Below, in pieces: positions 47,117 through 54,432 of a stretch of 64,000 nt of DNA. The notes beneath the pieces were generated by a model. It was not told where the DNA came from. It saw only the letters and a list, made by a program, of their open reading frames with translations, and ran no database searches. Position 1 is the first letter of the stretch. Every line of letters begins with the position of its first letter. The DNA comes from Nocardioides aurantiacus (lineage in GTDB: Bacteria; Actinomycetota; Actinomycetes; Propionibacteriales; Nocardioidaceae), in contig NZ_RKHO01000001.1 of assembly GCF_003752505.1 (NCBI RefSeq), positions 1,612,001 to 1,676,000 on the forward strand, in the 5' to 3' direction. The position numbers were made by a program, and so were the translations under genes.

Positions 47117-47518
47117 TCAGGAGGGCGCAGCCTCGCCACCGGTGACGTCGGCCACCTTCTCCTGGCTGGTCCTGCTCCGGCAGGCGATGGCCCACCCGTT
47201 CCCGTACACGAAGAAGGCGTAGTCGGCCTTGCGACCCGTGATGGGGTTGATCACCTCTCCGGCGAGGTAGGCGTCGCGCGCCTGGTCATCCTCGAACTCA
47301 CTGATCCGCAGCTTGCCGTACGCCGACTCACAGGCCCGCGTGTAGCTGGCGTGGCGGTCGGCCTGGCGGCCGGGGAAGACCGTGCCGCCGACGCACCGCG
47401 TCATGTCCGTGAGCTCCGCCTCGGAGAACCGGGGCTTGCTGCCGCACGCACCCAGCGCCAAGCACGCGAGGACCATCACCGCGACGCTGCCCGAGCGGCG
47501 ATGCGTGATGTGCCACAT
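47117..47518 (-). CDS. Hypothetical lipoprotein
   Basis: A 133-residue protein with an N-terminal signal (HRRSGSVAVMVLACLALGACGSK) and a clear lipobox LGAC at about residue 25. The mature part has four further Cys (TRCVGG, RACESAYG, AIACRSR and one lipidated) and a segment NPITGRKADYAFFVYGNGWAIAC. I do not recognise the family. ATG 47518 was chosen because the signal peptide starts there. It is convergent with the small 45-residue gene and sits beside the palindrome cluster. Confidence 0.72.
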   Translation of the reverse strand: MWHITHRRSGSVAVMVLACLALGACGSKPRFSEAELTDMTRCVGGTVFPGRQADRHASYTRACESAYGKLRISEFEDDQARDAYLAGEVINPITGRKADYAFFVYGNGWAIACRSRTSQEKVADVTGGEAAPS

Positions 47519-47599
47519 GGGGTCATCGTTCCTGATCGAGGCTGCTGTGAGGCGGGAGTCCTGAGGGAGTCGGGTCGGCAGCACCGAGCTCCCAGGGCC

Positions 47600-47697
47600 G
47601 GGACGTCATACGAGGTGGTCGCTTGGACGGCCGGCTCGTATGACGTCCCACTGAGCGACGGACGAGGTGGTCGCTTGGACGACCAGGTCGTATGACG
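47600..47697. repeat. Palindromic repeat, CGTATGACG family, copies 2 and 3
   Basis: Copy 2 has perfect 14-bp arms, GGGACGTCATACGA (47600-47613) and TCGTATGACGTCCC (47636-47649), around a 22-nt loop. Copy 3 begins with ACGAGGTGGTCGCTTGGAC (about 47661) and ends TCGTATGACGC (to 47698). It repeats the loop and right arm of copy 2 but has lost the left arm. The GAGGTGGTCGCTTGGACG loop is therefore part of the repeated unit. Confidence 0.8.
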
Positions 47698-47732
47698 CGC
47701 CGGGGTCTCGACGGACCTGAGTGGCACCGGCG

Positions 47733-47817
47733 CCCGAACAACGATCAGTTCGGCCATCACGGGGTGAACCTCAGGCGGTCCGACGTCGTCGGGCGGGCGA
47801 ACTGATCGTCGTTCGGG
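47733..47817. repeat. Long inverted repeat CCCGAACAACGATCAGTTCG
   Basis: The left arm 47733-47752 and right arm 47798-47817 (CGAACTGATCGTCGTTCGGG) match at 19 of 20 positions and enclose 45 bp. It lies 36 bp beyond the stop of the HTH-MurA gene, in a position to act as a terminator or a mobile palindromic element. No transposase is present. Confidence 0.75.
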
Positions 47818-47853
47818 TCGCGCAGCGCGATGGTCTCGACCGGCCCGGGCGAC

Positions 47854-49380
47854 CTACAGGTCGTGGAAGGTCTCGATCTGGGCGCCGAGCTCGTTGAGAC
47901 GCTCGGCGAGGCCCTCGTAGCCACGGTGGATGACGTACGTCGAGCGCAGCACCGAGGTGCCCTTGCTCGCCAGCATGGCCAGCAGGATCACCACGGCCGG
48001 ACGCAGCGCCGGGGGACAGACGACCTCGGTGCCCGACCAGCGGGTCGGTCCCTCGATCATCACGCGGTGGGGGTCCATCAGGGTGACCTTGCCGCCGAGC
48101 TTGTTGAGCTCGGTGAGGTAGATCGCGCGGTTCTCGTAGACCCAGTCGTGCAGCATCGTCTGGCCCTGCGCCACGGCCGCGATCACGGCGAAGAACGGCA
48201 GGTTGTCGATGTTGAGGCCCGGGAACGGCATCGGGTGGATCTTGTCGAGCGGCGCGTGCAGCACGGAGTGGTGGGTGGTGAGGTCGGCGAGGCGGGTGCG
48301 GCCGTTGGCCGCGACGTACTCCTCGGACAGGGTGTAGCGGAACCCCATCTCCTCCAGCACCGACAGCTCGATCTCGAGGAACTCGATCGGGACCCGCTTC
48401 ACGGTGATCTCGGAGTCGGTGACGATGGCGGCGGCGAGCAGCGACATCGCTTCGATCGGGTCCTCGCTGGGGGAGTAGTCGACGTCCACGTCGATCTCGG
48501 TGCAGCCGGTGACGGTCAGCGTGGTGGTGCCGATGCCCTCGACGACGACGCCGAGCTTCTGCAGGTAGAAGCAGAGGTCCTGGACCATGTAGTTGGACGA
48601 GGCGTTGCGGATGACCGTGGTCGAGTCGCACAGCGCCGCGGCCATGAGGGCGTTCTCGGTGACGGTGTCGCCGCGCTCGGTGAGCACGATCGGGCGCCGC
48701 GGGGTGATGCCGGGGGAGACGGTGGCGTGGTAGCTGCCCTCGGTCGCCTTGACCTGCAGGCCGAAGGGCCGCAGCGCGGTCATGTGGGGCTCGACGGTGC
48801 GGGTGCCGAGCGAGCAGCCGCCGGCGTACGGCAGCTCGAAGTCGCTCATCCGGTGCATCAGCGGGCCGAGGAACATGATGATCGAGCGCGTGCGCCGGGC
48901 CGCGACCTCGTCGATCGAGGCCAGGTCGAGGTTGGCGGGCGGGATGATCTCGAGGTCGTTCTCGGCGTTGAGCCAGCGCGTCCTCACGCCGAGGCTGTCG
49001 AGCACCTCGAGCAGCCGGTTGACCTCCTCGATCCGCGCCACGCGGCGCAGCGTGGTGCGGCCCCGGTTGAGCAGCGCGGCGCACAGCAGCGCGACCCCGG
49101 CGTTCTTGGAGGTCTTGACCTCGATGGAGCCGCGGAGCGTGGTGGGGCCCTGGACCCGCAGGTGGGTGGGGCCCTGCCCGAGGTTCATCAGGGGCTGGTC
49201 GAGCGCCTCGCCGATGCGGGCGAGCATGTCGAGCGAGAGGTTCTGGTGGCCGCGCTCGATGCGGTTGACGGCGCTTTGGCTGGTGCCCAGCTCCTCCGCC
49301 AGCTGCTGCTGCGTCCAGCCGCGGTGCTTGCGGGCGTCGCGGATCAGGTTGCCGATGCGCTTCAGGTAGTCCTCAGTCAC
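47854..49380 (-). CDS. MurA-like enolpyruvyl transferase with N-terminal XRE DNA-binding domain
   Basis: A 508-residue fusion. Residues 4-64 form an XRE HTH (LIRDARKHRGWTQQQLAEELGTSQSAVNRIERGHQNLS). From about 70 on it is an EPSP/MurA-type UDP-GlcNAc 1-carboxyvinyltransferase. The substrate Lys-Asn pair is in KTSKNAGVALL, the catalytic-loop Cys in AGGCSLGTRTVEPH, and an Asp aligning with E. coli MurA Asp305 in GLNIDNLPFF. Active-site residues look intact, so it may be an enzyme, a sensor, or both. GTG 49380 was chosen from the -10 spacing. A perfect palindrome overlaps the promoter, suggesting autorepression. Confidence 0.9.
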   Translation of the reverse strand: MTEDYLKRIGNLIRDARKHRGWTQQQLAEELGTSQSAVNRIERGHQNLSLDMLARIGEALDQPLMNLGQGPTHLRVQGPTTLRGSIEVKTSKNAGVALLCAALLNRGRTTLRRVARIEEVNRLLEVLDSLGVRTRWLNAENDLEIIPPANLDLASIDEVAARRTRSIIMFLGPLMHRMSDFELPYAGGCSLGTRTVEPHMTALRPFGLQVKATEGSYHATVSPGITPRRPIVLTERGDTVTENALMAAALCDSTTVIRNASSNYMVQDLCFYLQKLGVVVEGIGTTTLTVTGCTEIDVDVDYSPSEDPIEAMSLLAAAIVTDSEITVKRVPIEFLEIELSVLEEMGFRYTLSEEYVAANGRTRLADLTTHHSVLHAPLDKIHPMPFPGLNIDNLPFFAVIAAVAQGQTMLHDWVYENRAIYLTELNKLGGKVTLMDPHRVMIEGPTRWSGTEVVCPPALRPAVVILLAMLASKGTSVLRSTYVIHRGYEGLAERLNELGAQIETFHDL

Positions 49381-49387
49381 GCCCGGC

Positions 49388-49393
49388 ACGCTA
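49388..49393 (-). promoter_or_regulatory. -10 element, leaderless promoter of the HTH-MurA gene
   Basis: TAGCGT on the minus strand lies 7 nt from GTG 49380. Three of its bases belong to the palindrome at 49391-49410. Confidence 0.6.
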
Positions 49394-49410
49394 TCTCAGA
49401 TATGAGATAG
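49391..49410. promoter_or_regulatory. Perfect 20-bp operator palindrome of the HTH-MurA gene
   Basis: CTATCTCA-gata-TGAGATAG has perfect 8-bp arms and a 4-bp spacer. It overlaps the -10 box, so a bound protein would block RNA polymerase. The XRE domain of the downstream gene product is the obvious candidate ligand. Confidence 0.65.
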
Positions 49411-49505
49411 GTCGGGCCACGCCGAGCGGGGGCGTGTCGGCGGGATCACGTCGCAGCTCCGGTCGGCGGTCGACCACGTCGCGGGCAGGGTGCCCGGTCG
49501 GCCGG

Positions 49506-49511
49506 TAGGAT
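49506..49511 (+). promoter_or_regulatory. Candidate -10 of the riboswitch-terC transcript
   Basis: TAGGAT lies just upstream of the riboswitch helix P1. The predicted transcript starts around 49517-49519. Confidence 0.5.
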
Positions 49512-49518
49512 CACCGTC

Positions 49519-49640
49519 GAGGGGAGTACCCCACCAAGTCGCGCTCGGTCAGTACGGGACCACAGGTCCTCCGGCCGCGAGCCCGCCGGCAGCAGTCGGT
49601 CGGGTGGGGGAGACCTCAGGCCGTCACACCTGACCTGAGG
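49519..49640 (+). ncRNA. yybP-ykoY (manganese) riboswitch
   Basis: Upstream of terC, the classical partner of this riboswitch. P1 pairs GAGG (49519-49522) with CCTC (49614-49617), and P2 pairs CCCCACC (49529-49535) with GGTGGGG (49603-49609). The conserved loop GGGGAGTA lies on the 5' side and GGGGGAGACC on the 3' side. The expression platform is CCTCAGG (49614-49620), which can pair perfectly with CCTGAGG (49634-49640) just before the start codon. The CCTC needed for P1 is the same CCTC that masks the GAGG SD. Metal binding should therefore free the SD and raise terC translation (inference). Confidence 0.82.
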
Positions 49641-49650
49641 AGATCCTCCT

Positions 49651-50706
49651 GTGCTGATCCCGCACGCCGCCGCATCCGGCGGCCTCGAGACCATCGGGAC
49701 GCCCACGCTGTGGGCCGCCACCATCGGCGCCGTCGTCGCCCTGCTGGCGCTCGACTTCGTCCTCACCCGCAAGCCCCACGCCGTGTCCATGAAGGAGGCG
49801 GTCGGGTGGTCGGTGTTCTACGTCGCGCTGCCGCTCACCTTCGGCGCCTGGATCTGGTCGCAGTACGGCCAGGGCACCGGGGTGGAGTACCTCACCGGCT
49901 ACCTCGTCGAGAAGTCGCTGAGCGTCGACAACCTGTTCGTCTTCATGCTGCTGCTGACCGCCTTCGCAGTGCCCAAGGAGCTGCAGCAGCGGGTGCTGCT
50001 CTACGGCATCATCGGCGCCCTGGTGCTGCGCGGCATCTTCATCGCGCTCGGCGCCGCCGCGCTCAACAGCTTCGACGCCGCCTTCCTCGTCTTCGGCGCG
50101 ATCCTCCTGCTCACCGGCCTCAAGCTCCTCAAGGACGCCCTGAGCGACGAGGAGCACGAGATGGACGTCGACCAGATCAAGAGCGTCAGGTTCGTACGCC
50201 GGTTCATGCCGGTCACCACGGACTACGAGGGTCCCAAGATGCTCGGGCGCATCGACGGCAAGCGGGCGCTGACGCCGTTCGCGCTGGTCACCATCGCCGT
50301 GCTCGCCACCGACATCGTCTTCGCGGTCGACTCGGTGCCGGCCGTCTACGGCATCACCGGCGACCCCTACCTCGTCTTCGCCACCAACGCCTTCGCCCTG
50401 CTCGGCCTGCGGGCGCTCTACTTCGTCCTCGAGGCGGCGCTGAGCAAGCTGGTGCACCTCTCCTTCGGCCTCGCCGCGATCCTGTTCTTCATCGGCGCCA
50501 AGCTGGTCCTGCACTGGGGCCACCTGACCTGGCCCAGCGTCCCGGAGATCCCGACGGTGGCCTCGCTGTTCGTGATCGTGGGCATCCTGGCGATCACCAC
50601 CGTGACGAGCCTGATGGCCTCCAAGAAGGCCGAGGCGCGGGCCGCGCAGGAGGGGCGGGACGGGTCCACCGACGACGCGTCGGAGGAGTCCAGCCTGTCG
50701 CGGTGA
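49651..50706 (+). CDS. terC: TerC family integral membrane protein (probable Mn2+ exporter)
   Basis: A 351-residue membrane protein with about nine predicted helices. Family motifs are GYLVEKSLSVDNLFVFMLLLTAF, with acidic Glu and Asp in the membrane, and IAVLATDIVFAVDSVPAVYGITGDPYLVFATNAFALLGLRALYF. A cytosolic loop with DEEHEMDVDQIKS lies between them. Alx/MntP-linked TerC proteins export manganese; the manganese riboswitch upstream supports this role. GTG 49651 has the SD GAGG embedded in the riboswitch platform. PhoD follows after 25 bp. Confidence 0.93.
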   Translation: MLIPHAAASGGLETIGTPTLWAATIGAVVALLALDFVLTRKPHAVSMKEAVGWSVFYVALPLTFGAWIWSQYGQGTGVEYLTGYLVEKSLSVDNLFVFMLLLTAFAVPKELQQRVLLYGIIGALVLRGIFIALGAAALNSFDAAFLVFGAILLLTGLKLLKDALSDEEHEMDVDQIKSVRFVRRFMPVTTDYEGPKMLGRIDGKRALTPFALVTIAVLATDIVFAVDSVPAVYGITGDPYLVFATNAFALLGLRALYFVLEAALSKLVHLSFGLAAILFFIGAKLVLHWGHLTWPSVPEIPTVASLFVIVGILAITTVTSLMASKKAEARAAQEGRDGSTDDASEESSLSR

Positions 50707-50731
50707 CCGGCCACGGAGCAGGATGGTCGCC

Positions 50732-52552
50732 ATGACTCCTGGGAGGGAGGAGGCGCGTCCTGACGCTGCCTCCGCACACGCGCCCGCCGGCGACCGGCAG
50801 CGGCCCGAGCTCGTGCTCGGGCCGCTGCTGCGGTTCGTCGACCACACCGAGGCCGCCGTCTGGGTGGAGACCGACCGTGCCTGCACCGTCCGCGTCACCG
50901 CTGGCGCGGCCGGGGGAGAGGCCCGCACGTTCGGCGTGCACGGCCACCACTACGCGCTCGTCGAGGTCGGCGGCCTCGAGCCCGGCACCGTCACGGCGTA
51001 CGACGTGGAGCTGGTCGTCGACGGCGAGCCGACCCGCGTCTGGCCGCCGGAGCGCCACGTCGCGGTCGGTCCGACCGAGGACAGCGCGGCCGACGCGACC
51101 GAGCTCGACCTGCCGGCGTCGGTGATCAGCACGCTGCGGCCGGGCAAGCCGCCGCGGATCGCCTTCGGGTCCTGCCGCACCAGCGTCAGCCACGACCGTG
51201 CGGGCAACGCCACCCACGGCGTCGACGCGATGCGCGCCTACGCCCTGGCCATGGCCGGCCTGACCTCCGACGAGCAGCTGCGCTGGCCCGACCTGGTGGT
51301 CTTCCTCGGCGACCAGGTCTACGCCGACGAGACCACCGAGGCGATGCGGGAGTTCATCTCCTCGCGGCGCGACATCGACGAGCCGCCGGGCACCGAGCTG
51401 CAGGACTACGAGGAGTACGCCCACCTCTACCGGCTGGCGTGGAGCGACCCGGCCAACCGCTGGCTGCTCTCGACGCTGCCGAGCCTGATGATCTTCGACG
51501 ACCACGACGTCCGCGACGACTGGAACACCTCCCACGCCTGGCGCCAGCAGATGGAGCAGACCGAGTGGTGGCACGGCCGCATCGTGGCCGGGCTCGCGTC
51601 GTACTGGGTCTACCAGCACGTCGGCAACCTCTCGGCCGAGGCCCGCGGCAAGGACGAGATCTGGCAGCACGTCACGGCGTACGGCGGGCCGGGGGAGCTC
51701 GACCTGAGCAGCGTCCTGGACGGCTTCGCCGAGCGCGTGGACGCCGAGCCGGAGACCTACCGGTGGAGCTATGCCCGCGACATCGAGGGCAGCCGCCTGG
51801 TCGTGGTCGACTCGCGCGCCGCGCGCGTGCTCGAGGCCGACGACCGGGCCCTGCTCGACGACGGCGAGCTGGCCTGGCTCGACGAGCAGCTGCAGGGCGA
51901 CGTCGACCACCTGTTCGTCGGCACGTCGCTGCCCTGGCTGCTGCCGCCGGGCCTGCAGCACCTGGAGGCGTTCAGCGAGGCGCTGGCCGGCGGCGCCTGG
52001 GGCAGGCGCGGGGCGAAGGCGGGCGAGTGGGCCCGCCAGACCGTCGACCTCGAGCACTGGGGCGCCTTCCAGGAGACCTTCCGCAGCGTCGCCGAGATGG
52101 TCGTGCAGGTGGCGACGGGGGAGCGTGGCCGCGCTCCGCGCACGGTCACGTTCCTGTCCGGCGACGTGCACCACAGCTACGTCTCCGAGGTGACCCGCCT
52201 CGCCGACGGCGACACGCGGCGGCTGCAGAGCCGGGTGCTCCAGCTCGTGTGCTCGCCGATCCGCAACCCGCTGCCGCGCTCGATGAGGTACGCCACCGCG
52301 GTGCTGTCCTACGGGGTCGCGGGCGTGCTCGGCCGGCTGGCGAGCCGGTCGGCCCACGTCGAGGAGCCGCCGTTCCGCTGGGAGCGGCTGCGCGGTCCCT
52401 GGTTCGACAACAACCTCGCGGTGGCCGAGGTGACCGAGGAGGGGCTGCTGCTGTCGTGGTCCAAGGGCGAGGTCGACGGGGGCGACGAGCACCTGCCGGT
52501 GCTGACCCGCGTGTGCGACGTACGCCTGGACGCGCCGGCCGTCGCGCGCTGA
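50732..52552 (+). CDS. PhoD-like alkaline phosphatase/phosphodiesterase
   Basis: A 606-residue metallophosphatase. A fibronectin-like N-terminal region (about 30-120) precedes the PhoD core. Core motifs are RIAFGSCRTS, VVFLGDQVYADETTEAMREF, MIFDDHDVRDDWNTSHAW and FLSGDVHHSYVSEV. Metal ligands are the Asp, Asn and His of these motifs. No signal peptide or Tat motif is visible, so it may be cytosolic, unlike secreted PhoD. ATG 50732 was preferred over 50723 for SD spacing. Confidence 0.88.
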   Translation: MTPGREEARPDAASAHAPAGDRQRPELVLGPLLRFVDHTEAAVWVETDRACTVRVTAGAAGGEARTFGVHGHHYALVEVGGLEPGTVTAYDVELVVDGEPTRVWPPERHVAVGPTEDSAADATELDLPASVISTLRPGKPPRIAFGSCRTSVSHDRAGNATHGVDAMRAYALAMAGLTSDEQLRWPDLVVFLGDQVYADETTEAMREFISSRRDIDEPPGTELQDYEEYAHLYRLAWSDPANRWLLSTLPSLMIFDDHDVRDDWNTSHAWRQQMEQTEWWHGRIVAGLASYWVYQHVGNLSAEARGKDEIWQHVTAYGGPGELDLSSVLDGFAERVDAEPETYRWSYARDIEGSRLVVVDSRAARVLEADDRALLDDGELAWLDEQLQGDVDHLFVGTSLPWLLPPGLQHLEAFSEALAGGAWGRRGAKAGEWARQTVDLEHWGAFQETFRSVAEMVVQVATGERGRAPRTVTFLSGDVHHSYVSEVTRLADGDTRRLQSRVLQLVCSPIRNPLPRSMRYATAVLSYGVAGVLGRLASRSAHVEEPPFRWERLRGPWFDNNLAVAEVTEEGLLLSWSKGEVDGGDEHLPVLTRVCDVRLDAPAVAR

Positions 52553-52582
52553 CACCCCGACGGCCCGGCTGTGGGGCTCGGC

Positions 52583-52588
52583 TAGGTT
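52583..52588 (+). promoter_or_regulatory. -10 element, leaderless promoter of the DUF5709 gene
   Basis: TAGGTT lies 7 nt before ATG 52596. Confidence 0.6.
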
Positions 52589-52595
52589 CGGGGGC

Positions 52596-52988
52596 ATGAG
52601 TGGCATGAGCGAGGACCAGCTGCAACCCGAGGACTCCCTGGACGACCGCGGCACCGAGGACGTGCTCGACGAGGGCTACAGCCCGCCGGAGCGCGAGCCC
52701 GACCACCTCAAGCACCCCGAGGGCGGCGAGTCGCTCGAGGAGCGCCTCGACGACGAGGAGCCCGAGGTCTGGGAGGACGCCGAGACCGAGGCGCAGGCCG
52801 GTCCGGACGACATCGTCGACGGCGACGTCGGGGGAGAGGTCGGCGGCGAGCGCACCGGTCGGCTGATGGCTCCCGACGAGGGCGCTCACGCGGACGTCGA
52901 CAAGGACCTGACCGCCGAGGACGAGGGCATCGACGGCGCCGGGGCCTCGGCCGAGGAAGCCGCGATGCACACGATCGACGACGTCTAG
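52596..52988 (+). CDS. DUF5709 family acidic protein
   Basis: A 130-residue, extremely acidic protein. DQLQPEDSLDDRGTEDVLDEGYSPPEREPDH opens the DUF5709 domain, with the recurring E/D-rich LEERLDDEEPEVW and GERTGRLMAPDEGAH segments and the C-terminal AEEAAMHTID. It is probably disordered and cytosolic. The function is unknown; the family is restricted to actinobacteria. A large hairpin follows its stop. Confidence 0.88.
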   Translation: MSGMSEDQLQPEDSLDDRGTEDVLDEGYSPPEREPDHLKHPEGGESLEERLDDEEPEVWEDAETEAQAGPDDIVDGDVGGEVGGERTGRLMAPDEGAHADVDKDLTAEDEGIDGAGASAEEAAMHTIDDV

Positions 52989-53010
52989 GCCCCCTCACGC
53001 ACGACCCCGC

Positions 53011-53045
53011 GGGCGGGTACTCAGCATCGACCTGAGTACCCGCCC
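53011..53045. repeat. Perfect 14-bp inverted repeat GGGCGGGTACTCAG / CTGAGTACCCGCCC
   Basis: The two arms enclose a 7-nt loop 22 bp after the DUF5709 stop. It is very stable and can act as a terminator. Its sequence looks like a dispersed palindrome rather than a gene-specific one. Only this copy is in the window. Confidence 0.8.
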
Positions 53046-53084
53046 GCTCGTGCGCCCGGCTGCTGGCGCGGGAGGCTCCTGGAC

Positions 53085-53375
53085 ATGAGCCGATCCGTCA
53101 GCGCCCCGTCCACCACGACCGCCTTCTACGCCCAGTCGGGCATCGCCTTCGCCGTCGCCCTGGCCGCCGTCACCCTGGGGATCTGGAACCTGCCGGTCGG
53201 CGTGTGGGAGCGCTCGTTCCTCGCGGTCGGCACGCTCTTCCTGGTGACCGCCACGTTCACGCTCGCCAAGTGCGTGCGCGACGCCCAGGAGACCTCGCAG
53301 GTCGTGCACCGCCTCGACCAGGCGCGCGTGGACAAGATCCTCGCCGAGCACGACCCGTTCTCCGCCCCCGTCTGA
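53085..53375 (+). CDS. YiaA/YiaB family small membrane protein
   Basis: A 96-residue protein with two predicted membrane helices. The first is in SGIAFAVALAAVTLGIWNLPV and the second in WERSFLAVGTLFLVTATFTLAKCVRD, with a polar C-terminus. This is the layout of YiaA/YiaB-type inner membrane proteins. The function is unknown. ATG 53085 follows a GGGAGG SD. Confidence 0.85.
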   Translation: MSRSVSAPSTTTAFYAQSGIAFAVALAAVTLGIWNLPVGVWERSFLAVGTLFLVTATFTLAKCVRDAQETSQVVHRLDQARVDKILAEHDPFSAPV

Positions 53376-53414
53376 GTCCTGCAGGTGTGGCCGCGCGCCC
53401 CGGGGGAACTGGAC

Positions 53415-53434
53415 CTCTCGTGAAGACACGAGAG
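53415..53434. promoter_or_regulatory. Palindrome over the start codon of the aldo-keto reductase gene
   Basis: CTCTCGTG-aaga-CACGAGAG has perfect 8-bp arms and a 4-nt loop. The GTG start at 53420-53422 is inside the left arm. An mRNA hairpin here would bury the initiator codon; as DNA it could be an operator. Confidence 0.5.
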
Positions 53435-54301
53435 ATCGGAAACGAGACCACCGGACGCATCCAGGTCGGTGCGATCGGGCTGGGCCTGATGACCTTCGAC
53501 CAGTCCGGCGCGCAGCCGCGGCAGCAGCTCCTCGACACCGTCACCGCGGCGCTCGACGCGGGGGTGACGCTGTTCGACACCGCCGACGCCTACGGCTACG
53601 GCGACGACGGCTCCGACGCCCAGGGCCAGAACGAGCGGCTCGTCGCCGGGCTGCTCGACGAGCTCGGGGTGCGCGACCGGGTGCTGCTCGCCACCAAGGG
53701 CGGCCACGTCCGCGGCGAGGGTGGCTCCTGGGACACCGACTCCTCCCGCGACCACCTGGTCGGCGCCGTCGACGCGTCGCTGGGGCGGCTCGGGGTCGAG
53801 CAGATCGCGCTGTGGCAGCACCACCGGCCCGACCCCGACGTCGCCTACGACGAGGTCGTGGCCACGCTGAAGGAGATCGCGGACTCCGGCAAGGTCCGCA
53901 TGGTCGGGCTCTCCAACGCCGACCCCGACCAGATCCGGCTGGCCCACTCGGTGCTGGGGGACCACCTCGTGAGCGTGCAGAACCAGTTCTCACCCAAGTT
54001 CCGCTCCAGCCGCCCCGAGATCCAGGTCTGCGAGGAGCTCGGCCTGGCCTTCCTGCCCTGGAGCCCGCTGGGTGGGCTGGCCGACGCCAAGGAGCTGGCC
54101 GAGAAGCACCCGGCCTTCGCCGAGATCGCCGACGCCCGCGGGGTCAGCGCCCAGCAGGTCGCGCTGGCGTGGGAGCTGGCGCAGTCCGACTGCGTCATCC
54201 CGATCCCGGGGGCCAAGCGGCCGTCGTCGGTCACCGACTCGGCCGCCGCGGCCGACCTCGAGCTGAGCGCCGAGGAGCTCGCCCGGCTCGACGCCGACTG
54301 A
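53420..54301 (+). CDS. Aldo/keto reductase
   Basis: A 293-residue NADPH-dependent oxidoreductase of the AKR superfamily. The TIM barrel carries the catalytic tetrad region: Asp and Tyr in VTLFDTADAYGYG, Lys in LLATKGG and His-like in LWQHHRPDPDV. The cofactor segment near the C-terminus is VIPIPGAKRPSSVTDSAAAADLELSAEEL. It fits the YajO/AKR12-like group. The physiological substrate is unknown. GTG 53420 sits inside a perfect palindrome. Confidence 0.9.
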   Translation: MKTREIGNETTGRIQVGAIGLGLMTFDQSGAQPRQQLLDTVTAALDAGVTLFDTADAYGYGDDGSDAQGQNERLVAGLLDELGVRDRVLLATKGGHVRGEGGSWDTDSSRDHLVGAVDASLGRLGVEQIALWQHHRPDPDVAYDEVVATLKEIADSGKVRMVGLSNADPDQIRLAHSVLGDHLVSVQNQFSPKFRSSRPEIQVCEELGLAFLPWSPLGGLADAKELAEKHPAFAEIADARGVSAQQVALAWELAQSDCVIPIPGAKRPSSVTDSAAAADLELSAEELARLDAD

Positions 54302-54307
54302 CCAGGC

Positions 54308-54430
54308 TCAGCCGCGACCGAACACCTGCACCCAGGAGGAGCCGTAGCGGCTGCCCGGGACCACGGCCAGACCGACGCCGAGGTCCCGGGAGCCGCCGGC
54401 CATGAGGTTGCGGCAGTGCCCCTCGTGGGG
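54308..54430 (-). pseudogene. Remnant of a CAP/SCP-domain secreted protein gene
   Basis: Read on the minus strand, an open stretch ending in TGA at 54308 encodes HEGHCRNLMAGGSRDLGVGL followed by AVVPGSRYGSSWVQVFGRG. This is the C-terminal end of a CAP/SCP domain (HCxNLM, xGVGxA, YWTQVFG-type). About 40 residues remain. The rest of the domain and the start are missing because the neighbouring MetX-like gene ends at 54433. It is a truncated, non-functional fragment. Confidence 0.65.
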
Positions 54431-54432
54431 GA

